A DNA stretch of 7,063 bases from assembly GCA_003602535.1 (NCBI GenBank), contig QQSA01000122.1:1-7063 (forward strand). Reading direction: 5' to 3'. The notes below the pieces were generated by a model. It searched no databases. It saw nothing but the letters and a program-made list of their open reading frames with translations, and was not told the DNA's origin. The translations under genes were made by a program, and so were the position numbers. Position 1 is the first letter of the stretch. Each line of letters starts with the position of its first letter. Positions 6,563 to 7,063 of the stretch are shown here, piece after piece. This stretch comes from Candidatus Poseidoniales archaeon. GTDB lineage: Archaea > Thermoplasmatota > Poseidoniia > Poseidoniales > Poseidoniaceae.

Positions 6563-6598
6563 CTTATCCCTGCGGGTAGGCTTCTCCCTTTTGAGGAT

Positions 6599-7063
6599 TC
6601 ACACGCGGTCAACAGTAGCATCTCGGTCCGGGCCCAGTCCTACGGATGAAATCGGCACTCCCAGTAAAGACTCTAATTTTGAAATATAATTTTGAGCAGC
6701 TGCAGGAAGTCCAGAAAATCCAGATTCTTCTGAATTGCACTTACGTGCGATTCCCAACCATTCTTCAAGAGAGTAGGATGCGAAACCAGGCATGGTAACA
6801 TAGATTGGTTCACATTCTTCCAAAGCAATAGCGCTTGCAGGCATTTCATTAATTTCAGTGTCTCCAACTTTGTATCCTACACAGATTTTGATTTCATCAA
6901 GTCCGCCTAAGACATCTAACTTTGTTAATGCTAATTCTGTAAATCCGTTGATACGATTGGCATGGCGCATAACTACTGCATCGAACCATCCGCATCTGCG
7001 TTTACGTCCGGTAGTGGTGCCGAATTCATGTCCAACTGTGCCTAAGTGGTCTCCCACTTCATC
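6599..7063 (-). CDS. purA: Adenylosuccinate synthetase (PurA), C-terminal part only
   Basis: PurA makes adenylosuccinate from IMP, aspartate and GTP, the first committed step from IMP to AMP in the cytoplasm. The last 154 residues are visible and the reading frame continues past the right edge. The first visible residues are DEVGDHLG. Family motifs in order are FGTTTGRKRRCGWFD (14-28), the loop that contacts IMP and aspartate; LTKLDVLGGL (45-54), whose Lys and Asp read the guanine base; EPIYVTMPG (85-93); SGLPAAAQNYI (113-123); and GLGPDRDATV near the end, which lines the GTP site. Spacing and order match the enzyme's normal C-terminal third and there is no sign of decay. The stop at 6599-6601 is followed by tRNA-Ala on the same strand. 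An internal GTG at 7057 is not a plausible start, because the homology extends upstream of it. Confidence 0.97.
   Translation of the reverse strand, partial: DEVGDHLGTVGHEFGTTTGRKRRCGWFDAVVMRHANRINGFTELALTKLDVLGGLDEIKICVGYKVGDTEINEMPASAIALEECEPIYVTMPGFASYSLEEWLGIARKCNSEESGFSGLPAAAQNYISKLESLLGVPISSVGLGPDRDATVDRV

Noticed and set aside
6673..6867. Minus-strand open frame of 64 residues
   Set aside because: It is an out-of-frame reading of purA, whose correct frame carries the conserved motifs.
1..7063. CRISPR array, transposon, attachment site or defence system
   Set aside because: I see no regularly spaced repeats, terminal inverted repeats, transposase, integrase, nuclease or toxin-like motifs. 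The tRNA has no duplicated 3' end nearby that would suggest an integration site.

Overview
The window most likely comes from a planktonic archaeon of the marine Group II/III Euryarchaeota (Poseidoniia-like). The evidence is a GatD-type amidotransferase subunit (an archaeal protein), strongly acidic exported proteins rich in Asp, Glu, Ser and Thr, AT-rich TATA-like boxes placed as archaeal promoters are, one apparently leaderless start, and a large membrane-anchored subtilisin. The lineage assignment is inference from protein style and promoter layout. Base composition looks AT-leaning (about 40% G+C by eye, not computed).

Layout, left to right. (1) Minus strand, 1-1223: gatD, nearly complete, cut at its C-terminus by the window edge. 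(2) Minus strand, 1353-1856: a short beta-class carbonic anhydrase. (3) 1857-1992: a compact divergent promoter region. (4) Plus strand, 1993-4515: an exported S8 subtilisin-like protease with signal peptide, propeptide, catalytic domain, a beta-rich C-terminal region and a C-terminal membrane anchor. (5) Minus strand, 6432 down to 4538, convergent with the protease: two genes overlapping by one base (TGATG), encoding a roughly 12-helix membrane protein and a single-pass protein with an acidic exported domain. I can assign neither to a characterised family. (6) Minus strand, 6487-6562: tRNA-Ala(UGC) with an encoded CCA. (7) Minus strand, 6599 to the right edge: the C-terminal third of adenylosuccinate synthetase (purA).

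Four elements are housekeeping: gatD supports Gln-tRNA formation, purA AMP synthesis, tRNA-Ala translation, and the carbonic anhydrase CO2/bicarbonate balance. The protease fits an organism that digests extracellular protein at its surface. The coupled membrane pair is the least explained part and the best candidate for something undescribed. I see no CRISPR array, insertion sequence, integrase or phage gene, and gene starts and stops are intact wherever they lie inside the window.
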